Part shown: positions 38,074 to 47,220 of the stretch, in pieces
Layout: each line of letters starts with the position of its first letter
Position numbering within the stretch: the stretch's first letter is position 1
Assembly: GCF_002742625.1 (NCBI RefSeq)
Contig: NZ_PEBF01000001.1
Coordinates: forward strand, 2,976,001-3,040,000
DNA length: 64,000 nt
From: Caulobacter sp. FWC2
GTDB lineage: Bacteria > Pseudomonadota > Alphaproteobacteria > Caulobacterales > Caulobacteraceae
Direction of reading: 5' to 3'
The notes under the pieces: generated by a model
What the model was told of the DNA's origin: nothing
Seen by the model: the letters and a program-made list of their open reading frames with translations, nothing else
Databases searched by the model: none
Program-made: the position numbers and the translations under genes

Positions 38074-39573
38074 ATGACCGAAGCGGCGACGCTTTCCGGG
38101 ACCGCGCCAGGAGCGGCGGTACAGCATTTCGACGTGCTCATCGTGGGCGCGGGCATTTCCGGGATCGGAAGCGCCTACCACCTCGGCGCGCAAAGACCGG
38201 GCACGACCTTCACGGTGCTGGAGGCGCTCGAGAGTTTTGGCGGCACCTGGCTTACGCACACCTACCCCGGCATCCGCTCGGACAGCGATCTCTACACCTT
38301 CGGCTATCGCTTCAAGCCCTGGGTCGGCCCGCCGATCGCCACCGCCGCGGAAATTCTCGACTACATGGGCGAAGTGATCGCCGAGAACGACCTGGCGCGC
38401 CACATCCGCTATCGGCGACGGATCGCCTCGGCCAGTTGGTCGTCCGCCGACAAGCTCTGGACGCTGGAGGTGACCGGTCCGGACGGCGCCGAGCGCTACA
38501 CCACCAACTTCCTGTGGATGTGCCAGGGCTATTACCGTCACGCGGTGGGCTATACGCCCGACTGGCCGGGCATGTCCGACTACAAGGGCCGGATCGTGCA
38601 TCCGCAAACCTGGCCCGACGACCTAGACCTGAAGAACAAGCGGGTGGTGGTGATCGGATCGGGCGCGACGGCCGCGACCCTGGTTCCCAACATCGCCGGC
38701 GACTGCGCCCATGTCACCGTGCTGCAGCGCTCGCCGACCTACTTCGTGCCTGGCCGCAACGAGAACGAGTTGGCCAACACCCTGCGCCAACTGGAGATCG
38801 ACGAGACCTGGATCCACGAGATCGTGCGCCGCAAGGTGCTGTTCGATCAGAACGAATTCACCCGGCGCTCGCTTGAGGAGCCCGAGGTGGTCAAGGCCGA
38901 GCTGCTGGAGGGCGTGAAGGCGTTCCTGGGTCCGGACTCCGACATTCAGACCCATTTCACGCCGCGCTATCGTCCCTGGCGGCAGCGCATCGCCTTCGTG
39001 CCCGACGGCGACCTCTTCCAGGGGATCGCCTCCGGCAAGGCCTCGGTCGTGACCGACGAGATCGACCGCTTCACCGAGACGGGCCTGCTGCTCAAGTCCG
39101 GCGAGACGCTGGACGCGGATGTCGTCGTCACGGCGACGGGCTTCGACCTCAGCGTCCTGGGCGACATCGCGTTCGCGGTGGACGGCAAGCCGCTCGACTT
39201 CGGCAAGACGGTCACCTACCGCGGCATGATGTTCACGGGCCTGCCGAACCTCGTCTGGGTCTTCGGCTATTTCCGGGCCAGCTGGACCCTGCGCGCCGAC
39301 CTGATCGGCGACTTCGTCTGCCGCCTGCTCGCCCACATGGCGGCGAAAGGCGCGCGACAGGTCGAGGTCGCCCTGCGGCCGCAGGACGACGACATGAAGA
39401 TCGGGAGCTGGATGGATCCGGAGGACTTCAATCCCGGCTATCTGATGCGGAACATGCATCTGCTGCCCAAGGCGGGCGACAAGCCGGAGTGGCGGCACAC
39501 CCAGGACTACTGGACCGAGAAGGACCTCTTCCCGACTCTCGACCTGGACGATCCGGCGTTCCGCTATTCTTGA
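38074..39573 (+). CDS. Flavin-containing monooxygenase (Baeyer-Villiger type)
   Basis: A 499-residue FAD/NADPH monooxygenase. The FAD-binding loop is IVGAGISGIGSAYHLG, followed by a Baeyer-Villiger-like signature YKGRIVHPQTWP (fitting F/Y-x-G-x3-H-x3-W-P), and the NADPH loop VVVIGSGATAATLVPNIAG. A late motif DVVVTATGFD is family-wide. Substrate is unknown; candidates are ketones or other small carbonyls. It is followed by hemB 57 bp later, though no common function is apparent. Confidence 0.9.
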   Translation: MTEAATLSGTAPGAAVQHFDVLIVGAGISGIGSAYHLGAQRPGTTFTVLEALESFGGTWLTHTYPGIRSDSDLYTFGYRFKPWVGPPIATAAEILDYMGEVIAENDLARHIRYRRRIASASWSSADKLWTLEVTGPDGAERYTTNFLWMCQGYYRHAVGYTPDWPGMSDYKGRIVHPQTWPDDLDLKNKRVVVIGSGATAATLVPNIAGDCAHVTVLQRSPTYFVPGRNENELANTLRQLEIDETWIHEIVRRKVLFDQNEFTRRSLEEPEVVKAELLEGVKAFLGPDSDIQTHFTPRYRPWRQRIAFVPDGDLFQGIASGKASVVTDEIDRFTETGLLLKSGETLDADVVVTATGFDLSVLGDIAFAVDGKPLDFGKTVTYRGMMFTGLPNLVWVFGYFRASWTLRADLIGDFVCRLLAHMAAKGARQVEVALRPQDDDMKIGSWMDPEDFNPGYLMRNMHLLPKAGDKPEWRHTQDYWTEKDLFPTLDLDDPAFRYS

Positions 39574-39630
39574 GCCTCTTAAGGGCCCCATGAACTTGCC
39601 TAGAGGGGCGGCGCGGTCCAAATCAACGCC

Positions 39631-40632
39631 ATGACCGTTCCGTCCCTCGCCCCCTACCCCGCCACCCGCCTGCGTCGCGTGCGTCAGGCCGACTGGACCC
39701 GCCGCCTCGTCCGCGAGACCGAGGTCCGACCGTCGGACCTGATCTGGTCGATGGTGGTGCACGAGGGCGAAGGCGTGATCCCAGTGGCCTCGATGCCGGG
39801 CGTCGAGCGCCTCTCCGTCAAGGAGGCCGCCAAGGCCGCTGTCCGCGCCCGCGACCTCGGCATCCCGGCCATCGCCATCTTCCCGCACATCGACGGCTCA
39901 CGGAAGGATGCGAGCGGCTCGATCGCCGCCGATCCGGACGGCGTCATTCCGCGCGCCGTCAAGGCTATGAAGGACGCCGCCCCCGAGGTCGGCATCATGT
40001 GCGACGTCGCCCTGGACCCGTTCACCGACCATGGCCACGACGGCGTGATCGAAGGCGGCAGGATTCTCAACGACCCGACCATCGAGCGCCTGATCGAACA
40101 GGGCCTGATGCAGGCGGAAGCCGGCGCCGACATCCTGGCGCCGTCCGACATGATGGACGGCCGCATCGGCAAGCTGCGCGCGGCGCTGGAAGGCGCGAAC
40201 TTCCAGGACACGATGATCATGTCCTACGCCGCCAAGTACGCCTCGGCCTTCTACGGCCCGTACCGCGACGCCATCGGCTCGGCGAAACTCGCGGGCGGCC
40301 AGGGAGACAAGAAGACCTACCAGATGGACCCCGCCAACACCGAGGAAGCCCTCCGCGAGGTCGCGCTCGACATCGCCGAGGGCGCCGACATGGTCATGGT
40401 CAAGCCGGGCATGCCATATCTGGACATCTTGCGCCGCCTGGTCGACGAATTCCGCATGCCGACCTACGCCTTCCAGGTGTCGGGCGAGTACGCGATGATC
40501 ATGGCCGCCGCCCAGAACGGCTGGATCGATCACGACCGCGCCATCCTCGAAAGCCTGACCGCCTTCAAGCGGGCCGGCGCGGCGGGCGTCATCACCTATT
40601 TCGCCCCCTGGGCCGCCGAGAAGCTGGGTTAG
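39631..40632 (+). CDS. hemB: Delta-aminolevulinic acid dehydratase
   Basis: A 333-residue porphobilinogen synthase, joining two 5-aminolevulinates. Schiff-base lysines are Lys202 (MSYAAKYASAFYGPYRDA) and Lys258 (MVMVKPGMPYLD). The metal region CDVALDPFTDHGHDG has one Cys and several Asp/His, matching the Zn-independent, Mg-type enzymes of alphaproteobacteria. It acts directly after hemA. The AraC gene starts one base after its stop. Confidence 0.97.
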   Translation: MTVPSLAPYPATRLRRVRQADWTRRLVRETEVRPSDLIWSMVVHEGEGVIPVASMPGVERLSVKEAAKAAVRARDLGIPAIAIFPHIDGSRKDASGSIAADPDGVIPRAVKAMKDAAPEVGIMCDVALDPFTDHGHDGVIEGGRILNDPTIERLIEQGLMQAEAGADILAPSDMMDGRIGKLRAALEGANFQDTMIMSYAAKYASAFYGPYRDAIGSAKLAGGQGDKKTYQMDPANTEEALREVALDIAEGADMVMVKPGMPYLDILRRLVDEFRMPTYAFQVSGEYAMIMAAAQNGWIDHDRAILESLTAFKRAGAAGVITYFAPWAAEKLG

Positions 40633-40633
40633 G

Positions 40634-41497
40634 ATGGCCTCGTCGAGAACCGCCTTCAGCCAAGGCCGGTTCTACGGCGCGCCCACCGTCGAGCGTCAGC
40701 TGCCCGGCGTACGTCTCGCGCACTTGGAGGCCACCAAGCGCGCCGAGCATGTCGACGAGCACAGCCACGACGACGCCCACTTCGTGCTGGCCACTCATGG
40801 CCGCTACCTGACCACCGCCGCCGGCCCCGAGACCGAGGGGCCGGTGCTGGTCTTCAACCCGCCGGGCGTCGTCCACCGCGACCGCTTCGTGGATGTCGGC
40901 GGCTACTTCCTGGCCGTCAGCTTCGCCCCCACCGACTGGCGCACCCTGGCCGACGCCGGACGCGGCGCGGCGATCGACGCCCTGCGGCTGACCGGACCCG
41001 CCGCCCGCCGCGCGGCCCTGCGCCTGACCCGCTCGCTGCTGGCCCGCGACGCCGAGACACTGTCACTGGAAGGCCTGAGCCTGGAGCTGGCCGCCCAGGC
41101 CCTGACGCCAGCCTCGGACGGCGACAAGCGCCCCCCGTGGCTGGACCGCGCCGAGACCTATCTGGCGGATGCGTTCGACCAGCCGATCAGCGTCGCGGAT
41201 CTGGCCGAGATCGCCGGGGTGCATCCGGTCCACCTGGCGCGCGGCTATCGCCGCTGGCTAGGCGCGGCGCCCGGCGACCGACTGCGCACGCGCCGGCTGG
41301 AGCGGGCCGCCGACCTGCTGATGCGCGGTCGCGACCCGATCGGCGAGATCGCCCTGGCCTCCGGCTTCTGCGACCAGAGCCACCTTAATCGCCAGTTCCT
41401 CAAGGCCTATGGCGTCACGCCCGGTGAGTTCGCCCGGCTGTGTGGTCGCCGGCCGGGTGTTGCAAGCGTCCAAGACGAGGCGGCCGACGCGGCCTAG
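40634..41497 (+). CDS. AraC-family transcriptional regulator
   Basis: A 287-residue regulator. An N-terminal cupin-like segment (HVDEHSHDDAHFVLATHGRYLTT, VFNPPGVVHRDRF) is followed by a two-HTH AraC domain (YLADAFDQPISVADLAEIAGVHPVHLARGYRRWLGAAPGDRLRTRRL, then IGEIALASGFCDQSHLNRQFLKAYGVTPGEF). It starts one base after hemB and may be co-transcribed. The ligand is unknown. Confidence 0.93.
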   Translation: MASSRTAFSQGRFYGAPTVERQLPGVRLAHLEATKRAEHVDEHSHDDAHFVLATHGRYLTTAAGPETEGPVLVFNPPGVVHRDRFVDVGGYFLAVSFAPTDWRTLADAGRGAAIDALRLTGPAARRAALRLTRSLLARDAETLSLEGLSLELAAQALTPASDGDKRPPWLDRAETYLADAFDQPISVADLAEIAGVHPVHLARGYRRWLGAAPGDRLRTRRLERAADLLMRGRDPIGEIALASGFCDQSHLNRQFLKAYGVTPGEFARLCGRRPGVASVQDEAADAA

Positions 41498-41527
41498 ACG
41501 GCAGAGGTTCCTTTTGGAGTTCCCGCC

Positions 41528-42613
41528 TTGAAAGCCTTCGCGTTCGCCGCCGCCCTCGTACTGGCGCCCCTCTCAGTTCACGCCGCCGACTGGCCCACGG
41601 CCGCGCCCGCCGCCGAAGGCCTTTCCGCCGCTAAACTCGAAGCAATGTCGGCCGCGATCAAGGCCGGCCAGTTCCAGCAGATCACCAGCGTCCTGATCGC
41701 CCGCCACGGCAAGCTTGTGTTCGAGGCCTATTACGACGCCGATCAAAAGGACGGCGGTCCCGAGGCGCGGCGTAATACCCGCTCCGCCACCAAGACCGTC
41801 ACCGCCATGCTGGCCGGGGCCGCGATCGCGCGCGGCGCCCTGCCCAGCGTCAATGCTCCCATCAAGGCCTATCTGAAGGGCCGCCCGCCGGTGGCCAATC
41901 CCGACCCGCGCAAGGACAAGGTCACGGTCGAGGACCTGCTGACCATGAGCTCCATCGCCGAGTGCGATGACGACAACGAGTTCTCGCGCGGCAACGAAGA
42001 GCGGATGTACCTGATCGAGGATTGGGTCGGCTTCTACCTCGACCTGCCGGTGCGCGGCTTCCCGGACTGGATGCCCAAGCCGGAGGCCTCGCCCTATGGC
42101 CGGAGCTTCAGCTACTGCACCGCCGGCGTGACCACGCTGGGCGCGGTGATCCAGAGCGCGGTGAAAAGGCCCCTGCCCGACTTCGCCGACGAGGCGCTGT
42201 TCAAGCCCCTCGGGATCGAGAACCCGCACTGGCAAAAGTCGCCGCTGGGTCTGGCCCAGGGCGGCGGCGGCCTGGGCCTGCGCAGCCGTGACCTGCTGAA
42301 GCTGGGCCAGCTCTACGCCAATGGCGGCCAGTGGGACGGCAAGCAGGTGCTGCCGGCCGACTTCGTGAAAGCCGCTGTCGCGCCGCACGCCAATGCCCGC
42401 GAGAACACCGACTACGGCTATCTGATCTGGCTGCAGACCTTTGCCGGCCACAAGGCCTGGACGATGAGCGGCACGGGCGGCCAGAAGGTCGCCGTGGTGC
42501 CGGATCTCGATCTGGTCGCCGTGATCACCACCACCAACTTCGGTGTCCGCCAGCCGCACGTCATCGCCGAAAAGCTGCTGACCGAGCATGTCCTGGCGGC
42601 GGTCGAGAAGTAG
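41528..42613 (+). CDS. Beta-lactamase-family serine hydrolase, exported
   Basis: A 361-residue protein with signal peptide ([20 protein letters not shown]) and class C beta-lactamase/DD-peptidase fold. Ser86 and Lys89 form SxxK ([11 protein letters not shown]), a Tyr is in FSYCTAG, and GTGGQKVAV replaces KTG. The enzyme may be an esterase or peptidase. The start is TTG 41528, with GGAG about 9 bases upstream; no ATG gives the signal peptide. Confidence 0.87.
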   Translation: MKAFAFAAALVLAPLSVHAADWPTAAPAAEGLSAAKLEAMSAAIKAGQFQQITSVLIARHGKLVFEAYYDADQKDGGPEARRNTRSATKTVTAMLAGAAIARGALPSVNAPIKAYLKGRPPVANPDPRKDKVTVEDLLTMSSIAECDDDNEFSRGNEERMYLIEDWVGFYLDLPVRGFPDWMPKPEASPYGRSFSYCTAGVTTLGAVIQSAVKRPLPDFADEALFKPLGIENPHWQKSPLGLAQGGGGLGLRSRDLLKLGQLYANGGQWDGKQVLPADFVKAAVAPHANARENTDYGYLIWLQTFAGHKAWTMSGTGGQKVAVVPDLDLVAVITTTNFGVRQPHVIAEKLLTEHVLAAVEK

Positions 42614-42649
42614 CGACGCGAATCTGGAGGGCGCGGCTATCCTGCCGGG

Positions 42650-43042
42650 ATGAGCCGCGTCCTCGACATCGTCACCGCCGTGATCCGCGACCAGGACGGC
42701 CGCATGCTGCTGGTCCGCAAGCGCGGCACGACCGCCTTCATGAAGCCCGGCGGCAAGCGCGACGCCGGCGAGGACGACCTGACCACCCTGGCCCGCGAAC
42801 TCAATGAGGAGCTGGGCTGCGGCCTGGTCCACGCCGAACTGCTGGGCCATTTCTCGGCCCCGGCCGCCAATGAGGCCGGCTTCACCGTCCAGTCGGCGAC
42901 CTATCTGGCGACGGTCGAGGGCGCGATCGCCGCGCGGGCCGAGATCGAGGAACTGGCCTGGATCGACCCCGCCGCGCCGGGCGAGCTGCGCCTCGCGCCC
43001 TTGCTGACCGAGCAGGTCCTGCCCGCGCTGCTCCGCGCCTAG
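42650..43042 (+). CDS. Nudix hydrolase
   Basis: A 130-residue Nudix protein. The Nudix box reads GGKRDAGEDDLTTLARELNEELG, matching GX5EX7REUXEEXGU closely. It starts RVLDIVTAVIRDQDGRMLLVRKRGTTAFMKPGGK. Substrates (nucleoside diphosphates linked to X) cannot be inferred. Its TAG stop overlaps that of the convergent TetR gene (shared CTAG at 43039-43042). Confidence 0.93.
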   Translation: MSRVLDIVTAVIRDQDGRMLLVRKRGTTAFMKPGGKRDAGEDDLTTLARELNEELGCGLVHAELLGHFSAPAANEAGFTVQSATYLATVEGAIAARAEIEELAWIDPAAPGELRLAPLLTEQVLPALLRA

Positions 43043-43644
43043 GCCTTGCTGCCCATGGCGGTGATCCGCCCCGCGACCATCTCCAGCGCCAGCTCGCGCG
43101 CCCGCTCAGACGGACGCCCCAGCAGTTCGCTGAGCGTCGGCCCGAACAGGCCCACCCCGATCGCCAGCACGATGTTCAGCAGGATGAAGTCGATGATCTT
43201 CTCGCGCTCGACCCCGACGTCGCGGGCCAGCCGGGTCTGAACCACCTCGTCGACGACCTCGCGCACCAGGGTCATGCGCCGCCCTTCCCCGGTCAGCTCC
43301 AGCCACGCCGCCAGCCGCGCCACGCCCTTGGCCTCGAAGGCGTCGAACAGCGCCTGGGCGCCGAAGCCGGGCGAGGCGCCCTGTTCGTTGAAGCCGACGA
43401 TGATCTTGTCGGCCAGTTGCCGGATCATCCGCTCCATCAGCGCCGTCTCGACTCCGGCGATCGAGCCGAAATGGTGGATGACATTGGCGTGGACCACCCC
43501 GGCGGCCTTGGCGACATCCGCCAGCTTGATGGCCTGAGGGCCGTGCTCGACCAGCAGGACTTCGGCGGCGGCGAGGATGTTCTCGCGCGCGGCCTCGGGC
43601 GTCCGGCGCACGCGCGTCTTCGGGGCTGAAGCCTCTATTGACAT
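43039..43644 (-). CDS. TetR-family transcriptional regulator
   Basis: A 201-residue regulator. The N-terminal HTH is in ARENILAAAEVLLVEHGPQAIKLADVAKAAGVVHANVIHHFGS. The C-terminal ligand half is helical. It is divergent from a PF10118 metal-dependent hydrolase gene (73-bp gap), which is a likely target. A perfect TGACA/TGTCA palindrome overlaps its start codon, suggesting autorepression. Confidence 0.93.
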   Translation of the reverse strand: MSIEASAPKTRVRRTPEAARENILAAAEVLLVEHGPQAIKLADVAKAAGVVHANVIHHFGSIAGVETALMERMIRQLADKIIVGFNEQGASPGFGAQALFDAFEAKGVARLAAWLELTGEGRRMTLVREVVDEVVQTRLARDVGVEREKIIDFILLNIVLAIGVGLFGPTLSELLGRPSERARELALEMVAGRITAMGSKA

Positions 43645-43652
43645 TTTTGTCA
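43639..43652. promoter_or_regulatory. Palindrome overlapping the TetR start codon (probable operator)
   Basis: TGACATTTTTGTCA is a perfect 5-4-5 inverted repeat. The start codon of the TetR gene (43642-43644) lies inside it. It lies in the divergent region with the PF10118 gene. Position and symmetry suit binding by the TetR protein. Confidence 0.5.
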
Positions 43653-43717
43653 GTACAACTCACTCTGCGCCCATCGAGAGGCTTAGACAGCCCTAAACCG
43701 GCGGAGCGCATAACGCC

Positions 43718-44575
43718 ATGATCGACACCCAAACCCCTCAGACGAAGTCCACCCCGGCCGAACTGGACGTCACCCCGCGCGACATCCGCTTCGACTTGAC
43801 AGAGGCCCAGAAGGGCCACTGGCTGGGCGGCGATCCCGTCGGCACGGCGGTGTTCAACGCCCTGTCCCTGACCTTCCCGGACGGCGAGCGCCTGTTCATG
43901 GACGCGGTGCGCAACTACCGCCACTTGCTGACCGGCAAGCTGCTGGACGACGCCCGGAACTTCATCGCCCAGGAAGCCATCCACTCGCGCGAACACCATC
44001 AGCTGAACAGCCTGATCGACCGCGACCGCTACCCGGTCGCCGAGATCGAGGAGACCGTCCGCGGCCGCGTGAAGATGGCCCGCGAGCGCGGCAAGATGGC
44101 CATGCTGCTGTCGACCATCGCCCTGGAGCACTTCACGGCGATGATGGCCGAGATGCACGTGCGCCATCAGGACCTGTTCGACAACGCCCATCCCGAGGTC
44201 GAAAAGCTGTGGCGCTGGCACGCCATGGAAGAGACCGAGCACAAGGCCGTCGCCTACGACGTCTTCATGGTCGCGACCAAGGACTGGTCGCCGCGTCGCC
44301 GTTACATGATGCGCTGCCGGGCGATGTTCTTCGTGACCATCATGTTCACCCGCAACATCAGCCGCTACGCCGCCCGCCTGCTGGAGGCCGACGGCTATTC
44401 GCCCAAGGCGGCGCTGAAGGCGGTCAGTGCGTACGTGTGGGGCAATCCCGGCATCTTCCGTCGAGGCTGGAAGACCTACTTCGCCTGGTACCGCCCCGGC
44501 TTCCACCCCTGGGACCAGGACGACCGCGCGGCGTTCGCTGGGTGGAAGGCGGAGTTCGACGCGGCGGCGGCTTAA
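43718..44575 (+). CDS. PF10118-type metal-dependent hydrolase family protein
   Basis: A 285-residue protein with FIAQEAIHSREHHQLNSLID, IALEHFTAMMAEMHVRH and WRWHAMEETEHKAVAYDVF, a di-iron-like set of Glu/His typical of PF10118, and hydrophobic C-terminal helices. Members are annotated as metal-dependent hydrolases, but the Glu/His spacing (E..H..E..H) resembles ferritin-like oxygen-activating proteins. The reaction is unproven. It is divergent from the TetR gene. Confidence 0.87.
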   Translation: MIDTQTPQTKSTPAELDVTPRDIRFDLTEAQKGHWLGGDPVGTAVFNALSLTFPDGERLFMDAVRNYRHLLTGKLLDDARNFIAQEAIHSREHHQLNSLIDRDRYPVAEIEETVRGRVKMARERGKMAMLLSTIALEHFTAMMAEMHVRHQDLFDNAHPEVEKLWRWHAMEETEHKAVAYDVFMVATKDWSPRRRYMMRCRAMFFVTIMFTRNISRYAARLLEADGYSPKAALKAVSAYVWGNPGIFRRGWKTYFAWYRPGFHPWDQDDRAAFAGWKAEFDAAAA

Positions 44576-44604
44576 CTCGACCCATAGTTGATTTACTGCG
44601 AGCC

Positions 44605-44949
44605 ATGCCTCAGCTTTGGGGCATGGTGCCGCGCGACGCTTCCATCGCCGTCTACATGATGGCCAACAAGCCCTACGGCACGCTCTACATCGGCGTGACG
44701 AGCCTGTTTGAGGCGAGGATCGTTCAGCATCGCGAGAAGCTGATCAAAGGCTTCACCCAGAAATACGGACTCACGCGGCTCGTCTGGTACGAGACCCATG
44801 AAGACATGACCGTCGCCATCCATCGCGAGAAGCGGCTGAAGGAATGGCCCAGGCAGTGGAAGATCAATCTGATCGAGCAGGACAACCCGCGCTGGGATGA
44901 CCTCTATGATCAGGTGCTGAACTGGACGCCCGTACCGCGCCAGTTTTAG
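44605..44949 (+). CDS. Small GIY-YIG endonuclease
   Basis: A 114-residue single-domain GIY-YIG nuclease of the COG2827 type. AVYMMANKPYGTLYIGVTS is the GIY-YIG core, EARIVQHREKLIKGFTQKYG holds the catalytic Arg and His, and VAIHREKRLKEWPRQWKINL contains the metal-binding Glu; DNPRWDDL ends the domain. ATG 44605 is used; ATG 44623 is equally possible. It is 29 bp after the PF10118 gene and 14 bp before a perfect 31-bp inverted repeat, a likely genome-repeat neighbour. Confidence 0.9.
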   Translation: MPQLWGMVPRDASIAVYMMANKPYGTLYIGVTSLFEARIVQHREKLIKGFTQKYGLTRLVWYETHEDMTVAIHREKRLKEWPRQWKINLIEQDNPRWDDLYDQVLNWTPVPRQF

Positions 44950-44962
44950 CCCCCAACCAACT

Positions 44963-45078
44963 CCGTCATCCCGCGCTTTATGCGCGGGACCCATGGTTCA
45001 GCTTCCGCGTGAGAGCCTAGGCCCGCACTTCACTTGCGGCGGGCAAATGGGTCCCGCGCATAAAGCGCGGGATGACGG
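44963..45078. repeat. 31-bp perfect inverted repeat element with internal hairpins
   Basis: Arms 44963-44993 and 45048-45078 are exact reverse complements (31 of 31). Each arm contains its own hairpin, CCCGCGC-(5)-GCGCGGG, and begins CCGTCATCC. The 54-bp spacer holds another small palindrome (GCCTAGGC, near 45016). The structure resembles BIME/REP-type intergenic repeats. It lies between the GIY-YIG gene and the end of glyS, converging ends, so it may also act as a bidirectional terminator. Confidence 0.8.
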
Positions 45079-45105
45079 TGCTTGTTGTTGGAATGGAGCT
45101 AAAAG

Positions 45106-47214
45106 CTACCCCGCAATCAACCCGAAGTCCGCCACCCTACCCATTTCATCCCGCACCGCCGCCAGGGTCCGCAGGCGGTTGTCGCGGTGCTCGGGTTCGT
45201 TGACGAAGACGCCGTCGAGATAGGCGTCGACCGGGCCGCGCAGCTCGGCCAGCTGGGTCATGGCGCCGGTGAAGTCCTCGGCGTCCAGGGCGTCCTTCAG
45301 CGGCTTGGCCAGCAGGCGCAGGGCGTTGTAGAGGCCCACCTCGGCGTCGCTGTCGGCGGCGGGTTCCTCGGGAGCCCCGACCGGCAGAGCGCCCTTCTTC
45401 TCCTCGGCCTTGAGGATGTTGGAGGCGCGCTTGTAGCCGGCCATCAGGCTCTTACCGTCGTCGGTCTTCAGGAAGCCGTCCAGCGCCTCGACCCGCGCGA
45501 CGATCCGCGCCAGGTCGTCGTCGCCCAGGGCGAAGACGGCGTCGACAAGGTCGTGGCGCTTGCCTTGGTCGCGGAGGGTGACCTTCAGGCGGTCGGCGAA
45601 GAAGGCGATCAGGTCGATAACAACGGTCGGATTGAGCGGCACCGGGCGGCCGTTTTGCAAACCGCCCTTGTCATCCACGTCAAAGAGCGTGCGATCGCCA
45701 TTCGCCGCTTCATGCGTCCGCTCGTGAGCGGGCTTCAAGACCTGAGACAGCGGGAAGCGCTTGTTAGATTCCAGGATGATCCGGATCACGCCCAGCGCCG
45801 CGCGACGAAGGGCATAGGGATCCTTCGAGCCTGTGGGCTTCTCATCGATCGCGAAGAAGCCCACCAGCGTGTCCAGCTTATCCGCCAGCGCCACAGCCAC
45901 GCTCACCGGCGCGGTCGGCACAGCATCCGAGGGGCCTTGCGGCTTGTAGTGGTCGCGCACAGCGTCAGCGATCTCGCCGTCCAGGCCGAAGGTGCGGGCG
46001 TAGTAGCCGCCCATGATGCCTTGCAGCTCAGGGAACTCGCCGACCATCTGCGAGGCGAGGTCCGCCTTGGCGAGGCGCGCGGCTTCCTTGGTCTTTTCGA
46101 CATCGGCGCCGACCAGCGGGGCGATCTCGCCGGCCAGGGCGACGATGCGCTCGACGCGCTGGGCCATCGTGCCCAGCTTGGCGTGGAAGGTGACGCCGTT
46201 CAGCTTTTCCAGCCACGGCTCGAAGCCGACCTTGACGTCCTCGTCCCAGAAGAAGCGAGCGTCGGACAGGCGCGAGGACAGCACCTTGGCGTTGCCGGCC
46301 GCGATCACCGCGCCGCCGTCGGCCGCCTGGATGTTGGCGATGGTGATGAAGTGCGGGGCCAGGCCCTCTTCCCCGGCCTTGCGGACGGCGAAGTACTTCT
46401 GGTGCGTGCGCATCGAGGTGCGGATCACCTCGGGCGGCAGGCTGAGGAACACCGGGTCCATGTCGCCCAGCACCGGGGTGGGCCATTCAGCCAGGCCGGC
46501 GACTTCTTCCAGCAGGCCCTGGTCCTCGACCAGTTCCAGGTGACGCGCGAAGCACAGGGTCTTGCAGCCTTCGAGGATGCGCTGCTTGCGCTCCTCGACG
46601 TCGAGCACGACGTAGTGGGCTTCCAGACCGGCCGCGTATTCGTCGAAGTCACGCGCCACGAATGGCTGGGCGTCGCCCATGAAGCGGTGGCCCTCGGAGA
46701 TGTCCCCGCTCGGGATGCCCTCGATGGCGAACGGCACGACCTCGCGGTCGAGCACGCACAGGATGCGCTTGAGCGGACGCACCCAGCGCAGCTTCTTGGT
46801 TCCCCAGATCATCGACTTGGGCCAAGGGAAGCCGCGAACGATCGCCTCGACCATCTCGGCGACGATCTCCGGCGTCGGGCGGCCCTTCTTCTCGATGAAG
46901 GCCATGTAGACGCCGTCGCGCTCTACCAGCTGGTCCTGGGTCAGGCCGGCCTTGCGCAGGAAGCCTTCCATGGCTTGCGGCGGGGCGCCGACGCGGGGGC
47001 CTTTCAGCTCTTCCTTGCGGTCGGCCTGGGCTAGCGGCAGGCCTTCGACCACCAGGGTCAGGCGGCGAGGGCCGGCGAAGGTCTTCAGCGCCTCGGGCAG
47101 GAAGCCGGCGGCGGCCAGGTGCTCGCGCGCCATGCGCTCCAGGTCCTTGGCGGCCTGGGCCTGCATACGGGCGGGGATCTCTTCCGAGAACAGTTCGAGG
47201 AGAAGTTGGGGCAT
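45106..47214 (-). CDS. glyS: Glycyl-tRNA synthetase beta subunit
   Basis: A 702-residue beta subunit. It opens with MPQLLLELFSEEIPARMQAQAAKDLERM and has the family segments FLRKAGLTQDQL, FPWPKSMIWG, VIRTSMRTHQKYFAVR, SSRLSDARFFWDED and a C-terminal anticodon-binding helical domain (VNEPEHRDNRLRTLAAV). With GlyQ it charges tRNA-Gly. It follows glyQ by 6 bp. Confidence 0.97.
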   Translation of the reverse strand: MPQLLLELFSEEIPARMQAQAAKDLERMAREHLAAAGFLPEALKTFAGPRRLTLVVEGLPLAQADRKEELKGPRVGAPPQAMEGFLRKAGLTQDQLVERDGVYMAFIEKKGRPTPEIVAEMVEAIVRGFPWPKSMIWGTKKLRWVRPLKRILCVLDREVVPFAIEGIPSGDISEGHRFMGDAQPFVARDFDEYAAGLEAHYVVLDVEERKQRILEGCKTLCFARHLELVEDQGLLEEVAGLAEWPTPVLGDMDPVFLSLPPEVIRTSMRTHQKYFAVRKAGEEGLAPHFITIANIQAADGGAVIAAGNAKVLSSRLSDARFFWDEDVKVGFEPWLEKLNGVTFHAKLGTMAQRVERIVALAGEIAPLVGADVEKTKEAARLAKADLASQMVGEFPELQGIMGGYYARTFGLDGEIADAVRDHYKPQGPSDAVPTAPVSVAVALADKLDTLVGFFAIDEKPTGSKDPYALRRAALGVIRIILESNKRFPLSQVLKPAHERTHEAANGDRTLFDVDDKGGLQNGRPVPLNPTVVIDLIAFFADRLKVTLRDQGKRHDLVDAVFALGDDDLARIVARVEALDGFLKTDDGKSLMAGYKRASNILKAEEKKGALPVGAPEEPAADSDAEVGLYNALRLLAKPLKDALDAEDFTGAMTQLAELRGPVDAYLDGVFVNEPEHRDNRLRTLAAVRDEMGRVADFGLIAG

Positions 47215-47220
47215 CGTGAC

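Noticed and set aside
43106..44506. 466-codon minus-strand frame spanning the TetR region and the PF10118 gene
   Set aside because: It opposes two genes with clear domains and has a repetitive His/Gln/Arg-rich translation.
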